Below are positions 18,203-27,449 of a stretch of 64,000 nt of DNA, in pieces. Position numbers and translations under genes: made by a program. This DNA comes from Actinomadura violacea (GTDB lineage Bacteria; Actinomycetota; Actinomycetes; Streptosporangiales; Streptosporangiaceae). Every line of letters begins with the position of its first letter. Position 1 is the first letter of the stretch. The notes beneath the pieces are model-generated. The model did not search any database and was not told the origin of the DNA. It saw nothing but the letters and a program-made list of their open reading frames with translations. The DNA lies in the NCBI RefSeq assembly GCF_017573465.1, contig NZ_JAGEPF010000016.1, forward strand, positions 1-64,000. The letters run 5' to 3'.

Positions 18203-19795
18203 TCAGTCGCGGCTGAGCGCGACCTCCTCCAGGTCCAGCTCGTGCAGGACCCGGTTCAGCACCTCGTCGTCGATCCGGCGGTCGTTGCGCATCTGCACGA
18301 ACACCTCCCGCTCCGCCGACAGCATCTCCCGCCGCAGCCGCCGGTAGGTGGCCGTCGGCACCTCCTCGCCCTGCGGGCCCGTCCCGCCGCCGAGCCGCTC
18401 CCACGCCCGCAGCTGCCGGTGCTCGGCCAGCTGCCGCAGCCGCTCCACGACCGCCTCGTCCAGCTCCTCGGCGGCGGTCAGCTCCTCCAGCCGCGCCAGC
18501 GCCGCGTTCGCCGCCGCGTGCTGCGCGCCCGCCTCGGCGACCGTGTCGGTGTAGCGCTCCCGCTCGCTGCCGACGCCGAGCACCCGGATCAGCGCCGGGA
18601 ACGTCAGCCCCTGCACCAGCAGCGTCGCGAGCACCGTCGTGAACGTGAAGAAGATGATCAGGTCGCGGCCGGGGAAGGGGGCGCCCGACGCCTGGAACGG
18701 GATCGCGAACGCCGCCGCGAGCGACACCACCCCGCGCATCCCCGCCCACGACACGACCGTCGCGCCGCGCCACCCGAGGTCCTCGCGGGCGCGCTCGCGG
18801 CGCGACAGCAGCCGCGGCAGCCGCGAGGCGGGGAACACCCAGACGAACCGGGCCACGACCGTCACCGCGAAGATCGCCGCGGCCCACCCGGCCAGCTCCG
18901 GCCAGCCGTGCCCGGACAGCCCGTCCACCACCGGCGGCAGCTGCAGCCCGATCAGCAGGAACACCACCGACTCCAGGACGAAGACGACGACCTTCCAGAA
19001 CGAGTGCCCGATCAGCCGCGTCACCGCCGCCGACTCGGTGAACCGGTGCCCGAGGTACAGGCCGCTGATCACCACCGCGATCACCCCGGAGGCGTGCACG
19101 CTCTCGGCGATCAGGTACGCGGCGAACGGCGCCAGCACCGCGACGCCGTTCTCCACCAGCGGGTCGTCCAGCCGGGTCCGCAGCCAGTGCAGCGGCGGCC
19201 CGAGCAGCAGCCCCACCACCGCGCCGACGCCCGCCGCGAACAGGAACCGCCACATCCCGTCCGCCAGGGTGAAGCCCGCGCCCGCCGCCGCGATCACCGC
19301 GACGCGGAACGCGGTCAGCGCCGTCGCGTCGTTGAACAGGCTCTCGCCGACCAGCACCGTCACCGTCCGGCGCGGCAGCCCGAGCCGCTGCGCCACGCTG
19401 ACCGCCGCGACCGCGTCCGGCGGCGCGACGATCGCGCCGAGCACGCACGCGGCCGCCGGCGGCAGCCCCGGGACGATCAGGTGCGCCGCGTACCCGACGG
19501 CGAACGTGGTGAACAGCACCAGCCCGATCGACAGCAGCCCGATCGACCAGGCGTTCTCCCGCAGGTTGGCGGCGGAGCTCTGCCACGCCGCCGAGAACAG
19601 CAGCGGCGGCAGGAAGACGAACAGGACGAACTCCGGGTTCAGCTCGAACTCCGGGACGCCCGGCACGAACGAGAGCGCCAGCCCCGCGATCACCAGGACC
19701 AGCGGCGCGGGCGCCCCGCCGCGGCGCGCCGCCGCGGCCACCGCCAGCGCGACGACCGGAACGGCCAGCAGCCAGAGTGCGTGCGTCGTCTCCAC
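18203..19795 (-). CDS. CPA1 family Na+/H+ antiporter
   Basis: 530 residues. There are about 12 membrane helices in the first ~410, with the ion-binding helices LGAIVAPPDAVAA and LVGESLFNDATAL (the ND motif of CPA1 exchangers) and WAGMRGVVSLAAAFAIP. The last ~115 residues are a charged cytoplasmic helical tail. It exchanges Na+ (or K+) for H+ across the membrane. A second, more distantly related CPA1 gene lies at 41697-43274. The ATG at 19795 gives an N-terminus that enters the first helix at once. Confidence 0.92.
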   Translation of the reverse strand: METTHALWLLAVPVVALAVAAAARRGGAPAPLVLVIAGLALSFVPGVPEFELNPEFVLFVFLPPLLFSAAWQSSAANLRENAWSIGLLSIGLVLFTTFAVGYAAHLIVPGLPPAAACVLGAIVAPPDAVAAVSVAQRLGLPRRTVTVLVGESLFNDATALTAFRVAVIAAAGAGFTLADGMWRFLFAAGVGAVVGLLLGPPLHWLRTRLDDPLVENGVAVLAPFAAYLIAESVHASGVIAVVISGLYLGHRFTESAAVTRLIGHSFWKVVVFVLESVVFLLIGLQLPPVVDGLSGHGWPELAGWAAAIFAVTVVARFVWVFPASRLPRLLSRRERAREDLGWRGATVVSWAGMRGVVSLAAAFAIPFQASGAPFPGRDLIIFFTFTTVLATLLVQGLTFPALIRVLGVGSERERYTDTVAEAGAQHAAANAALARLEELTAAEELDEAVVERLRQLAEHRQLRAWERLGGGTGPQGEEVPTATYRRLRREMLSAEREVFVQMRNDRRIDDEVLNRVLHELDLEEVALSRD

Positions 19796-19880
19796 GCGCA
19801 GATCATGGCACGGCCGGCCGGCGACCCCGAACCCGGCGGACGACGGTGCGGCCCGGCGGCATTGCCCGGCGGTGCGGGGG

Positions 19881-20768
19881 TCAGCGCGGCTCGCGGCCGC
19901 GGACGTCCCGGGCGTCGTCCTTGGCGAAGGCCAGGAAGTCGCGGGCGGACGGCGAGAGCCGGCGGTGCGCGTGCACCAGCCCGACCAGCCGGGTGATCGG
20001 CGGCATGAACGACCGGACGGCCAGGCCCTCGGTGGCCTCCAGCTGGTTGCGGTACCACAGCAGCGAGCCGAGCCCGGCGCGCACCCAGCCCAGCCAGGCG
20101 CCCCGCTCGTCGGACTCCGCCACCGGCACCGGCCTCGCGCCGGCCCGCCGCAGCACCGCGTCGACCTCCGCGCGCCGGGCCCCGCCCCGGGCGGGCAGCA
20201 CCAGCCGCATCCCGTCCAGCGCGGCGGGCGGCACCGGCTCGCGGAGCCGCAGCGCCGGCGGCGAGACCAGCACCATCTCGCGCTGCTCGATCGGGTGCGC
20301 GGTCAGGTCGCCGGGCACCGGCAGGTCGGTGAGGGCGAGGTCGGCGCGGCCCGCCCGCAGCGCGGCGGCGGCCTCGTCGCGGCCCGCGCAGCGCACCACG
20401 CGGACCCGCACCGCCGGCTGGTCGCGGGCGAACCGCGGCAGCAGCCGGCCGGTCAGCTCCGGCTCCAGCGACGGGGTGGTGGCGACGCGCAGCTCGGCGC
20501 CGCGCCCGTCCGAGCGGGCCGCCGACATCCCCTCGATCGCGTCGACGGCGTCCAGCGCCGCCCGCGCCTCCCGGACCACCTTCTCGCCGACCGGGGTGAG
20601 GACCACGCCGCGGCCGGAGCGGGCGAACAGCTCCACGCCGAGCTCGCGCTCCAGCTCGCGGACGGCGCGCGACAGCGCGGGCTGCGCGACATAGAGAGCC
20701 TGGGCCGCCGACGTCATCGTGCCGTGGTCGGCGGTCGCCACGACATAGCGCAGCTGCCGCAGATTCAT
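19881..20768 (-). CDS. LysR family transcriptional regulator
   Basis: 295 residues. The N-terminal winged HTH is standard (MNLRQLRYVVATADHGTMTSAAQALYVAQPALSRAVRELE) and the C-terminal part is a periplasmic-binding-like effector domain. The ATG at 20768 gives the canonical LysR N-terminus; an in-frame start at 20786 adds six residues. It lies downstream of the MFS gene on the same strand with a 73-bp gap. Whether it regulates the pump is not shown. Confidence 0.9.
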   Translation of the reverse strand: MNLRQLRYVVATADHGTMTSAAQALYVAQPALSRAVRELERELGVELFARSGRGVVLTPVGEKVVREARAALDAVDAIEGMSAARSDGRGAELRVATTPSLEPELTGRLLPRFARDQPAVRVRVVRCAGRDEAAAALRAGRADLALTDLPVPGDLTAHPIEQREMVLVSPPALRLREPVPPAALDGMRLVLPARGGARRAEVDAVLRRAGARPVPVAESDERGAWLGWVRAGLGSLLWYRNQLEATEGLAVRSFMPPITRLVGLVHAHRRLSPSARDFLAFAKDDARDVRGREPR

Positions 20769-20841
20769 GTCACGACCGTATGACAACGAACCGCTCCGGT
20801 CCTGGACATAGCCGGAATCGGACCGAGAACGGGCCGGGCGG

Positions 20842-22428
20842 TCACGGCCGCGGCGGCGCCGCCTTCGTGCCGTCGTGACCCGGGGGCCCGGCGGGGACGG
20901 CCTCCGGTTCGGGCTGCAGCTGCGGGGCGCCGACGGAGCAGTGGCTGCGGCACTCCGGTTCGACCTGCTCGCCGGTCGGCGCGCGCAGCGCGTCGCGGGA
21001 CACGGTGAAGAACGTCAGCACGGCGCCGGCGGCCAGCAGCGCCGCGCAGGCCGTCATGGCGATGCGGAAGCCGTGCGAGAAGAGGGCGGGGTCGTTGTAG
21101 GCGTCGCCGGTCAGCCCGGCCAGCGGCGGGATCGCGGCGACCGCGAGCAGCCCGGCGGCCCGCGCGACGGCGTTGTTGACGCCGCTGGCGACGCCCGCGT
21201 GCCGGACGTCCGCCGTCGCCAGCACCGTGGCGGTCAGCGGCGCGACGACCGCGGACAGCCCGAGCCCGAACACCACCACGGCGGGCAGCACGTCCTGGAC
21301 GTAGGAGGAGTTCTTGTCGATCCGGCCGACCAGCAGCATGCCCAGCGCGGCGACCGCCAGCCCGGCGGTCATCGGCAGCCGCGGGCCGACCTTCTGCGCG
21401 AACGCGCCCGCCCGCGCCGACAGCAGCAGCATCAGCGCCGTGACGGGCAGCAGCGCGGTGCCCGCCGCGATCGGCGAGAACCCGCCGACGACCTGCAGGT
21501 TGAGCACGAACAGGAAGAACAGCACGCCCATCCCGCCGTACATGATGAACGTGACGACGTTGACGGCGGAGAACTGCCGGGAGGCGAACACGTCCAGCGG
21601 CAGCATCGGCTGCGGCACCTCGCGCCCGCCCGGCCCCGGCCGCCCGCCGAACAGCCGCCGGCGCCGCCCGCGCGCCCGCTCCAGCAGCACGAACCCGACG
21701 GCCGCCGCGACGCCGACCACGGCCGCGACGCCGATCACGACCGCCGGGGTCCGGCCGCCCGGCGCCTCGGTCAGCGCGTACGTCGTGCCCGCCAGCGCCA
21801 GCGCGGCCAGCGCGGCGCCGGGCACGTCGAAGCGGCCGCGGGCGTCCGGGTCGACGCTCTCCGGGACGTGCCGGGCGGCGACGAGCACCACGACCACCGC
21901 GAGCGGCACGTTGAGCAGGAACACCCACCGCCAGCCCGCCGCCTCCACCAGCCAGCCGCCCGCGAACGGGCCGACGGCCCCGGCGACGCCGCCGAGCCCC
22001 GACCAGGCGCCGACCGCGCGCGGCCGGTCGTCGGCCGCGAACGACGCCTGGATGATCGCCAGCGAGCCGGGGGTGAGCAGCGCGCCGCCCATGCCCTGCA
22101 GCGCCCGCGAGAGCACCAGCATCTCGACGTTCAGCGCCATCCCGCACAGCACCGACGCCACCGCGAACCAGACCACGCCGATCAGGAAGATCCGGCGGCG
22201 GCCGTACCGGTCGCCGAGCGACCCGCCGAGCAGGATGAACCCGGCGAGGGTGAGGGTGTAGGCGTTGACCGTCCACTGCAGCCCCGCCATGTCGGCGTGC
22301 AGGTCGCGCGCGAGCCGCGGTAGTGCCACGTTCACCACGGTCGAGTCGAGCATCGCCACGCTCGACCCGAGGACGGTCGCCAGCAGGATCCAGCGCCCCG
22401 GCGCCGTGCCCAGCCGGACGTCCGGCAT
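20842..22428 (-). CDS. MFS drug efflux transporter (DHA2/EmrB-QacA type, 14 TM)
   Basis: 528 residues. The proton-antiporter motif is present in the first helices (STVVNVALPRLARDL, then TVNAYTLTLAGFILLGGSLGDRYGRRR, motif A). Motif C-like and about 14 membrane segments follow. The end (from ~490) is a hydrophilic Pro/Gln tail with two Cys. Exports lipophilic compounds using the proton gradient; substrate unknown. The ATG at 22428 precedes a short cytoplasmic head. Confidence 0.9.
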   Translation of the reverse strand: MPDVRLGTAPGRWILLATVLGSSVAMLDSTVVNVALPRLARDLHADMAGLQWTVNAYTLTLAGFILLGGSLGDRYGRRRIFLIGVVWFAVASVLCGMALNVEMLVLSRALQGMGGALLTPGSLAIIQASFAADDRPRAVGAWSGLGGVAGAVGPFAGGWLVEAAGWRWVFLLNVPLAVVVVLVAARHVPESVDPDARGRFDVPGAALAALALAGTTYALTEAPGGRTPAVVIGVAAVVGVAAAVGFVLLERARGRRRRLFGGRPGPGGREVPQPMLPLDVFASRQFSAVNVVTFIMYGGMGVLFFLFVLNLQVVGGFSPIAAGTALLPVTALMLLLSARAGAFAQKVGPRLPMTAGLAVAALGMLLVGRIDKNSSYVQDVLPAVVVFGLGLSAVVAPLTATVLATADVRHAGVASGVNNAVARAAGLLAVAAIPPLAGLTGDAYNDPALFSHGFRIAMTACAALLAAGAVLTFFTVSRDALRAPTGEQVEPECRSHCSVGAPQLQPEPEAVPAGPPGHDGTKAAPPRP

Positions 22429-22477
22429 CAGGGCCTCCCGGCGGTGCGCGCCCTCCGGCCCGGGCCCGCCGGTCCCA

Positions 22478-22741
22478 TCAGACGATCAGTTCGTCGGCGA
22501 AGCACCAGCGCCAGTCCTCGCCCGGCTCGAACGACCGGACGATCGGGTGCCCTTCCTTCTGGTAGTGCGCGGTGGCGTGCCGCATGGGGGAGGAGTCGCA
22601 GCAGCCGACGTGCCCGCAGCTCAGGCAGAGCCGCAGGTGCACCCATCGGGTGCCCTGCTCAAGGCACTCCTGGCAGCCCTGCGGGGTGCCCGGCGCCGGG
22701 TCCTCCACCGGAACGGACCGAACGTGCTCACAAGTGGCCAT
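22478..22741 (-). CDS. UBP-type zinc finger protein
   Basis: 87 residues, essentially only the ZnF_UBP fold: CEH near the start, CQECLEQG, WVHLRLCLSCGHVGCCDSS, HATAHYQKEGHPIVRS and WRWC. The Cys/His ligands are complete. In eukaryotes this fold reads ubiquitin C-termini; bacterial stand-alone versions have unknown partners. Situated between the MFS gene and gmd, all on the minus strand. Confidence 0.92.
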   Translation of the reverse strand: MATCEHVRSVPVEDPAPGTPQGCQECLEQGTRWVHLRLCLSCGHVGCCDSSPMRHATAHYQKEGHPIVRSFEPGEDWRWCFADELIV

Positions 22742-22773
22742 ACGGGCATCGTGCCACGCCCGCGGTCAAGGGA

Positions 22774-23823
22774 TCACCAGTGGTCGGGGCTGAACGGCTC
22801 GTCCTCGGGACGGGCCGACTCGGCGAGCAGCCGCAGGTCCGACTCGACCATCATCGTCACCAGGCCCTCGAAGGTCACCTCGGGCTCCCAGCCGAGCTGC
22901 TCGCGGGCGCGCTTCGGGTCGGCGCAGAGCAGGTCGACCTCGGCGGGCCGGGTGTACTTGGCGTCCAGGACGACGTGGTCCTCCCAGTTCAGCCCGGCGG
23001 TGCGGAACGCGAACTCGACCAGCTCGCGCACCGACTGGGTCTGCCCCGTCCCGATCACATAGTCCTCGGGGGAGTCCTGGGCGAGCATCATCCGCATCGC
23101 GCGGGCGTAGTCGCCGGCGTAGCCCCAGTCGCGGCGGGCGTCCAGGTTCCCGAGCCGCAGCTCCTTGGCCAGGCCCAGCTTGATGCGGGCCGCGCCGAGC
23201 GACACCTTGCGGGTGACGAACTCGGCGCCGCGGCGCGGCGACTCGTGGTTGAACAGGATCCCGCTGACCGCGAACATCCCGTACGACTCGCGGTAGTTCT
23301 GCGTGATGTAGTGCCCGTAGCTCTTGGCGACGCCGTAGGGGCTGCGGGGGTGGAACGGCGTCTTCTCGTTCTGCGGCGTCTCCCGGACCATCCCGAACAT
23401 CTCCGAGGACGACGCCTGGTAGAAGCGGATCTGCTCGCGGCCGGGGGTACGGGACGGGCTGATGCCCGACACCACCCGGATCGCCTCCAGCATCCGCAGC
23501 ACGCCCATGCCGGTCACCTCGGCGGTGAGCTCCGCCTGCTGCCACGACATCGGGACGTAGGAGATCGCGCCGAGGTTGTAGACCTCGTCGGGCTGGACCC
23601 GCTCGACCGCGGAGATCAGGCTGCCCTGGTCCAGCAGATCGCCGGTGGTGATCTGGACGTCGCCGATGTGCTTGCGCAGCCGCGACACGTGCGGATTCGC
23701 CTGCCCCCGGACCAGGCCCCACACCTCGTACCCCAGGTCAAGCAGATGCTCGGCCAGGTACGAGCCGTCCTGTCCGGTGATGCCGGTGATGAGTGCTCGC
23801 CTGGACAGCGATGACTGAGCCAA
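22774..23823 (-). CDS. gmd: GDP-mannose 4,6-dehydratase
   Basis: 349 residues, an extended SDR sugar-nucleotide dehydratase. The NAD(P) loop GITGQDGSYLAEHLLDLGYEV is near residues 14-34, the catalytic-triad region has SSSEMFG and SPYGVAKSYGH (YxxxK), and QTQSVRELVEFAF is typical of Gmd. It makes GDP-4-keto-6-deoxymannose for deoxysugars of the envelope. The start is TTG at 23823, with AGGAGGG six bases upstream. No GDP-fucose synthase partner is next to it; the prophage lies directly upstream. Confidence 0.93.
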   Translation of the reverse strand: MAQSSLSRRALITGITGQDGSYLAEHLLDLGYEVWGLVRGQANPHVSRLRKHIGDVQITTGDLLDQGSLISAVERVQPDEVYNLGAISYVPMSWQQAELTAEVTGMGVLRMLEAIRVVSGISPSRTPGREQIRFYQASSSEMFGMVRETPQNEKTPFHPRSPYGVAKSYGHYITQNYRESYGMFAVSGILFNHESPRRGAEFVTRKVSLGAARIKLGLAKELRLGNLDARRDWGYAGDYARAMRMMLAQDSPEDYVIGTGQTQSVRELVEFAFRTAGLNWEDHVVLDAKYTRPAEVDLLCADPKRAREQLGWEPEVTFEGLVTMMVESDLRLLAESARPEDEPFSPDHW

Positions 23824-23894
23824 GGTGGCCCTCCTGAGGACGCGAAACGTGTTCTGAGCTGCGGGAACACCCTCCCGAACGGAGGAGACGTACC

Positions 23895-24866
23895 ATGGGG
23901 GCCTCTACCCGAGAGAACGCCTACAACCAGTCGAATGAGGGTGACCAGAGACAGAAGGTTACTGGAATGGCGTTCGACCCCTACAGCCAGGACATCACCT
24001 CTTTCCGGAGGCACCTGGCAGCGACCAACAAGTCGCCCCGCACGATCAAGATCTACGTCGGTGCCGCCGAGAAGTTCGCCACCTGGCTGACCGAGCACAC
24101 CGACTGCCGGGGCTGGATGGACGTGGAGCCCCGCGACATCGAGGGCTGGACGATCGGGATCCTGGAGTCCCGCTCGGCCGGGTACGCCTCCAACCTCCAC
24201 CGGGCCCTCCAGCAGTTCTTCAAGTGGTGGGCCGCCGAGGAGCAGGCCCCCAACGTCATGCTGGGCATGAAGGCCGTCATCGTGCCCGACAAGCCCGTCC
24301 CGGTGCTGTCCAAGGAGCAGCTCCAGGCGCTGCTGAAGGGGGCCAGCGGACGCGACTTCATCGACCGGCGCGACCACGCGATCATCTCGCTGTTCATGGA
24401 CTGCGGGATCCGCAAGGACGAGCTGGCCAAGCTCGTGGTCGATGACGTCGACCTGGACGACCGGGTGGTCTACGTCGTGGGCAAGGGCCGCCGTCCCAGG
24501 GCCGTCCCGTTCGGCCACAAGACCGCCCTGAGCCTGGACCGCTACCTGAAGGCCAGGGCCAAGCGGCCCCAGGCCCGGCGGCCGGAGCTGTGGCTGTCGG
24601 CCAAGAACGGCACCGTCCTGACCGCCTCGGGGATCTACCAGATGGTCCAGCGGCGGGGCGAGGACGCCGGGATCTACATGCTGTACCCCCACCAGCTCCG
24701 GCACAGCTTCGCCCACCACTACCTGGCGGCGGGCGGCCAGGAGCGCGACCTGATGCGCCTGGCGGGCTGGAGGAGCCCCACCATGCTCCAGCGCTACGGG
24801 GCGTCGCTGGCCGACGAGCGGGCCAGGGCGGCGGGCCACCGGCTGGCCCTGGGGGACAGGCTCTGA
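23895..24866 (+). CDS. tyrosine-type site-specific integrase
   Basis: 323 residues. An N-terminal SAM-like core-binding domain (about 30-115, SFRRHLAATNKSPRTIKIYV) is followed by the catalytic domain with Arg173 (DCGIRKDEL), a GKGRRPR beta-hairpin lysine, His266-x-x-Arg269 (PHQLRHSFAH), GW, and nucleophile Tyr301 (MLQRYG). All catalytic residues are present, so it should be active in integration/excision. The ATG at 23895 has GGAGGAG upstream; an internal ATG at 23967 would still keep all domains. Transcribed inwards and convergent with the late operon. Confidence 0.93.
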   Translation: MGASTRENAYNQSNEGDQRQKVTGMAFDPYSQDITSFRRHLAATNKSPRTIKIYVGAAEKFATWLTEHTDCRGWMDVEPRDIEGWTIGILESRSAGYASNLHRALQQFFKWWAAEEQAPNVMLGMKAVIVPDKPVPVLSKEQLQALLKGASGRDFIDRRDHAIISLFMDCGIRKDELAKLVVDDVDLDDRVVYVVGKGRRPRAVPFGHKTALSLDRYLKARAKRPQARRPELWLSAKNGTVLTASGIYQMVQRRGEDAGIYMLYPHQLRHSFAHHYLAAGGQERDLMRLAGWRSPTMLQRYGASLADERARAAGHRLALGDRL

Positions 24867-24892
24867 GGCCCTCACAGGGCCGCTGAGAGGGC

Positions 24893-24928
24893 GGGGCCGA
24901 GCACCGGGGGGAATCGGTGCTCGGCCCC
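24893..24928. terminator. bidirectional terminator between integrase and late operon
   Basis: A perfect 14-bp stem (GGGGCCGAGCACCG, 24893-24906, with 24915-24928) around an 8-base loop, in the 108-bp gap between the convergent integrase and the last late gene. Confidence 0.85.
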
Positions 24929-24974
24929 TCTGGCGTGGGTGCCAGTCTCGTGGTGGCGAGCGCTGCCGGGTCGT

Positions 24975-25892
24975 CTAGAAGCCGACCATCGGCCAGGAGA
25001 TGTTGCCGAGGCTGACCCAGGTGATGCCGGTGTCAGGGTTCTGGAGGACGACGTTGCCCGCGCTGGTCACCAGGAGCTGGGTGTGCTTGCCGTTGTTGCA
25101 GGGGGCGTCGAAGGTGTGGGAGGCGGCGGGGGCCAGCCCGGCGGGGAAGGACAGGATCGTCGTCCCGCCGGTGGCCGGGGTGCCCGTGGCGACGCCGATC
25201 AGGCCCGCCGTGTGGTCGGGGTACTCGATGTAGCGGGGGGCCTGAAAGCCCCCGCCGAACGCGCTCCAGCCGGTGCCGAAGGTGGGCGTGCCCAGGCCCC
25301 CGCGCTTGATGTACTCCCCGACCGGGAGCAGGATCCCGCCGCTGGCCGTGATGAGGCTGGAGGCGTTGATGCCGCCGGGGCCGCCGTCCAGGTTGATGCC
25401 GTTCGCCCCGGTGGCGGTCAGGTTGATGCGCGCGGAGATCAGGTCGAAGAGCTGGCTGAAGGCCAGCGACAGGATCTCGGCGTTCATCGTGATCGAGTAC
25501 GGGGAGGACAGGTCGGCGTTGTTGTCGCTCACCAGCGGGCCGGAGGTGAGCGTCAGCGCGGGCGGGTTGCCGTAGCCGAGATCGGGGGCCGCCACGGTCA
25601 GCGTGGACTGGCCCGAGACCGGCTGGTCGACCTCCACGACGCCGGGGGCGACCTCCTGGACGGCCCCCGAGAAGAACTGGATGCGGTTCCCGTCCGGGCC
25701 GCTCTCGATCAGGATGTACTGGCCCGAGTCGCCCGTCCGGACGGTGCCGCGCACCACGACGTCATTGAACTCGGCGTCCCCGGACCGCTCGATCCGCCAC
25801 CCGCTCACTCCGGACTGGAAGCCATCGGACTGGATCGCCTCGCGGACCAGGGTGTCGTTCCCGCCGACGACCGGGTTGTTGAAGCCGCTCAT
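24975..25892 (-). CDS. putative receptor-binding spike/fibre protein
   Basis: 305 residues, last gene of the late operon. The N-terminus (SGWRIERSGDAEFNDVVVRGTV) is the 'intramolecular/baseplate-fibre' type motif common at the head of actinophage tail-fibre and minor tail proteins. The middle is Gly/Thr/Asn-rich beta-type repeats. The C-terminal ~110 residues form an aromatic domain ending WVSLGNISWPMVGF. This is expected of a trimeric host-recognition spike. The ATG at 25892 has AGGAGGT upstream and overlaps the previous stop (TAATG). Assignment by motif and position only. Confidence 0.65.
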   Translation of the reverse strand: MSGFNNPVVGGNDTLVREAIQSDGFQSGVSGWRIERSGDAEFNDVVVRGTVRTGDSGQYILIESGPDGNRIQFFSGAVQEVAPGVVEVDQPVSGQSTLTVAAPDLGYGNPPALTLTSGPLVSDNNADLSSPYSITMNAEILSLAFSQLFDLISARINLTATGANGINLDGGPGGINASSLITASGGILLPVGEYIKRGGLGTPTFGTGWSAFGGGFQAPRYIEYPDHTAGLIGVATGTPATGGTTILSFPAGLAPAASHTFDAPCNNGKHTQLLVTSAGNVVLQNPDTGITWVSLGNISWPMVGF

Positions 25893-26242
25893 TAGGGGAC
25901 CTCCTGGTCTCCGGTGACGATCAGCGTGACGTCCGCGCCGGGGGTGCCGCCGGACCAGACCGCGAACACGTACTGGCCCAGCCTCAGCTCCGAGCCCGAG
26001 ACACGGTCGGTGCTGTCGTTGTTCACGTCGTAGGTCGCGTCGCAGAAGTAGGCGTCGGTGGCCATCACCCCGGCGTAGACGTAGCAGGTGGCCGCCGTGG
26101 GCGGCGGGTCGCCCGCCATCCGGATGGAGGCGACCTTGGGCAGCCACGTCACCCCGTGCCCCAGCGGGCCGACGCGCACGGTTCCCGAGCCGGAGCCGTC
26201 CAGGGTGCCGCTCCCGACCGCGCGTAGCTGCACCTGGGTCAT
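25892..26242 (-). CDS. hypothetical virion protein (116 aa)
   Basis: Unrecognised. A beta-rich, Gly/Ser/Val-rich small protein (VQLRAVGSGTLDGSGSGTVRVGPLG at the start) that looks like a single jelly-roll or Ig-like structural subunit. The C-terminus overlaps the spike start. Its place between small membrane protein and spike makes a penton or spike-base role possible (inference). Confidence 0.7.
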   Translation of the reverse strand: MTQVQLRAVGSGTLDGSGSGTVRVGPLGHGVTWLPKVASIRMAGDPPPTAATCYVYAGVMATDAYFCDATYDVNNDSTDRVSGSELRLGQYVFAVWSGGTPGADVTLIVTGDQEVP

Positions 26243-26460
26243 AGCCGTGCCCGCTGGTAGGAGGTGGCGGCGGTGGCCGAGACCCGCTGCCAGACGCTCA
26301 CCTGGGCGTCGGCCACCCGCTTGACCGCCAGGGAGCCCCGCATGCCGAGCAGCCGGAGGGCGTCGGGGTCGGCCAGGTAGCGCTGGACGGCCAGGGCCAC
26401 CAGCGGGGGGCCGGCACTTACGACCACCGCCGTGAGGAACCTGCGGGAGCGCGTGCTCAC
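26239..26460 (-). CDS. small phage membrane protein (73 aa)
   Basis: One N-terminal hydrophobic segment (FLTAVVVSAGPPLVALAVQ) after an Arg-rich head, then an amphipathic, charged C-terminus. Overlaps both neighbours by four bases, so it is translationally coupled. Probably a virion inner-membrane protein; family not recognised. Confidence 0.7.
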   Translation of the reverse strand: MSTRSRRFLTAVVVSAGPPLVALAVQRYLADPDALRLLGMRGSLAVKRVADAQVSVWQRVSATAATSYQRARL

Positions 26461-26897
26461 AGCGTCCTCCGGGTCATGTAGACCGCCACCCGGGCGGGGT
26501 AGGTGCCGGTGGGGGCCGTCGCCCAGACCTCCCCCACGGTGTCCAGCGACACCGGGAAGGACTTGGGCAGGACCGCGCCGTCCGGGGCCGCCAGCGTCGC
26601 CTCCAGGTTGGCGGGGGACATCGCCTGAGCCCGGCTGGAGGTCAGGACCACGTCGTCGTCCAGGGCCAGCAGGGTGGCCCGGACGCGCAGCGGGTCCAGC
26701 GCCAGGAGCTGCTTGTAGGGGTTGTCGGTGGTCAGCACGAAGGTCCGCAGGGCCACGTGCTGGGGGAGGATCTCCTCCACCGCGACCGAGCCCACCGTGA
26801 CCACCGGGATGGGGTCCACCGAGGGCACCTCGATGTCGGCGGGGTGCTCGGTCTCGTGCTGGATCAGCACGGCGTCGGGGTCGATGTGGTCGGTCAC
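26457..26897 (-). CDS. hypothetical virion protein (146 aa), possible penton-like
   Basis: Soluble and beta-rich. An acidic head (first ~40 residues with HIDPDAVLIQHETEH) is followed by a compact domain containing ALRTFVLTTDNPYKQLLALDPLRVRATLLALDDDVVL. Similar segments occur in capsid-decorating or tail-associated actinophage proteins that coat surfaces. A single jelly-roll penton would have about this length. Overlaps the next gene's start by four bases. Function inferred from position. Confidence 0.65.
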   Translation of the reverse strand: MTDHIDPDAVLIQHETEHPADIEVPSVDPIPVVTVGSVAVEEILPQHVALRTFVLTTDNPYKQLLALDPLRVRATLLALDDDVVLTSSRAQAMSPANLEATLAAPDGAVLPKSFPVSLDTVGEVWATAPTGTYPARVAVYMTRRTL

Positions 26898-27439
26898 TTC
26901 AGGGCCCTCACAATCCGTCCGGCAGGGGTGGCGCTCCCGACGAGGGACGCCACGTTGGTGAGCTTGATGAGGCCGACGACGATGAGCGCGCCGCCCAGGA
27001 CGACCTCGGCGACCCTCAGCCAGGTGTCGGGGTCCAGCAGGGTCGACAGGACCCCCGCCACGTCCAGGGTGTTGTGCAGGCCGTCCCCCACGGCCTTCAG
27101 GGTGTTCTGGGGGAGGTTGCCCACCCGCTCGGCGACGTTGCCCACGGTGTTGCCGATGGCGTTCATCGCGGGGCTGACGAAGCCCGAGATGGCCAGGGCC
27201 TGGACGCCGGGGTCGTTCATGCCGTTGCGGATGGTCGTGGCGTCGGAGGGGCTGATGGCCGCGATCATCGCGATGTCGGCCTGGAGCTGGGTGGACAGCT
27301 TGAAGCCGCCGCTGACCCAGTCCTGGACGGTGCGCTGGGCCAGGGCGGGGTTCTTGGCCTTCACCCGGGTCAGCGCGGCGGCCACCGCGTTGTACTTGGA
27401 CTTGGCCGCCGCCGAGGTGGGCGGGGGAGTCGGTGCCAT
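26894..27439 (-). CDS. hypothetical phage membrane protein (181 aa)
   Basis: The N-terminal half is helical and soluble (KSKYNAVAAALTRVKAKNPAL, then a DWVSGGFKLSTQLQADIAMIAA segment). The C-terminal half has a repeated small-residue helix (NAIGNTVGNVAERVGNLPQN) and a clear membrane helix near 150-172 (VVLGGALIVVGLIKL). The ATG at 27439 has GAGGAG upstream. A virion membrane or DNA-delivery protein is plausible. Confidence 0.7.
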   Translation of the reverse strand: MAPTPPPTSAAAKSKYNAVAAALTRVKAKNPALAQRTVQDWVSGGFKLSTQLQADIAMIAAISPSDATTIRNGMNDPGVQALAISGFVSPAMNAIGNTVGNVAERVGNLPQNTLKAVGDGLHNTLDVAGVLSTLLDPDTWLRVAEVVLGGALIVVGLIKLTNVASLVGSATPAGRIVRALK

Positions 27440-27449
27440 CGTCAGCTCC

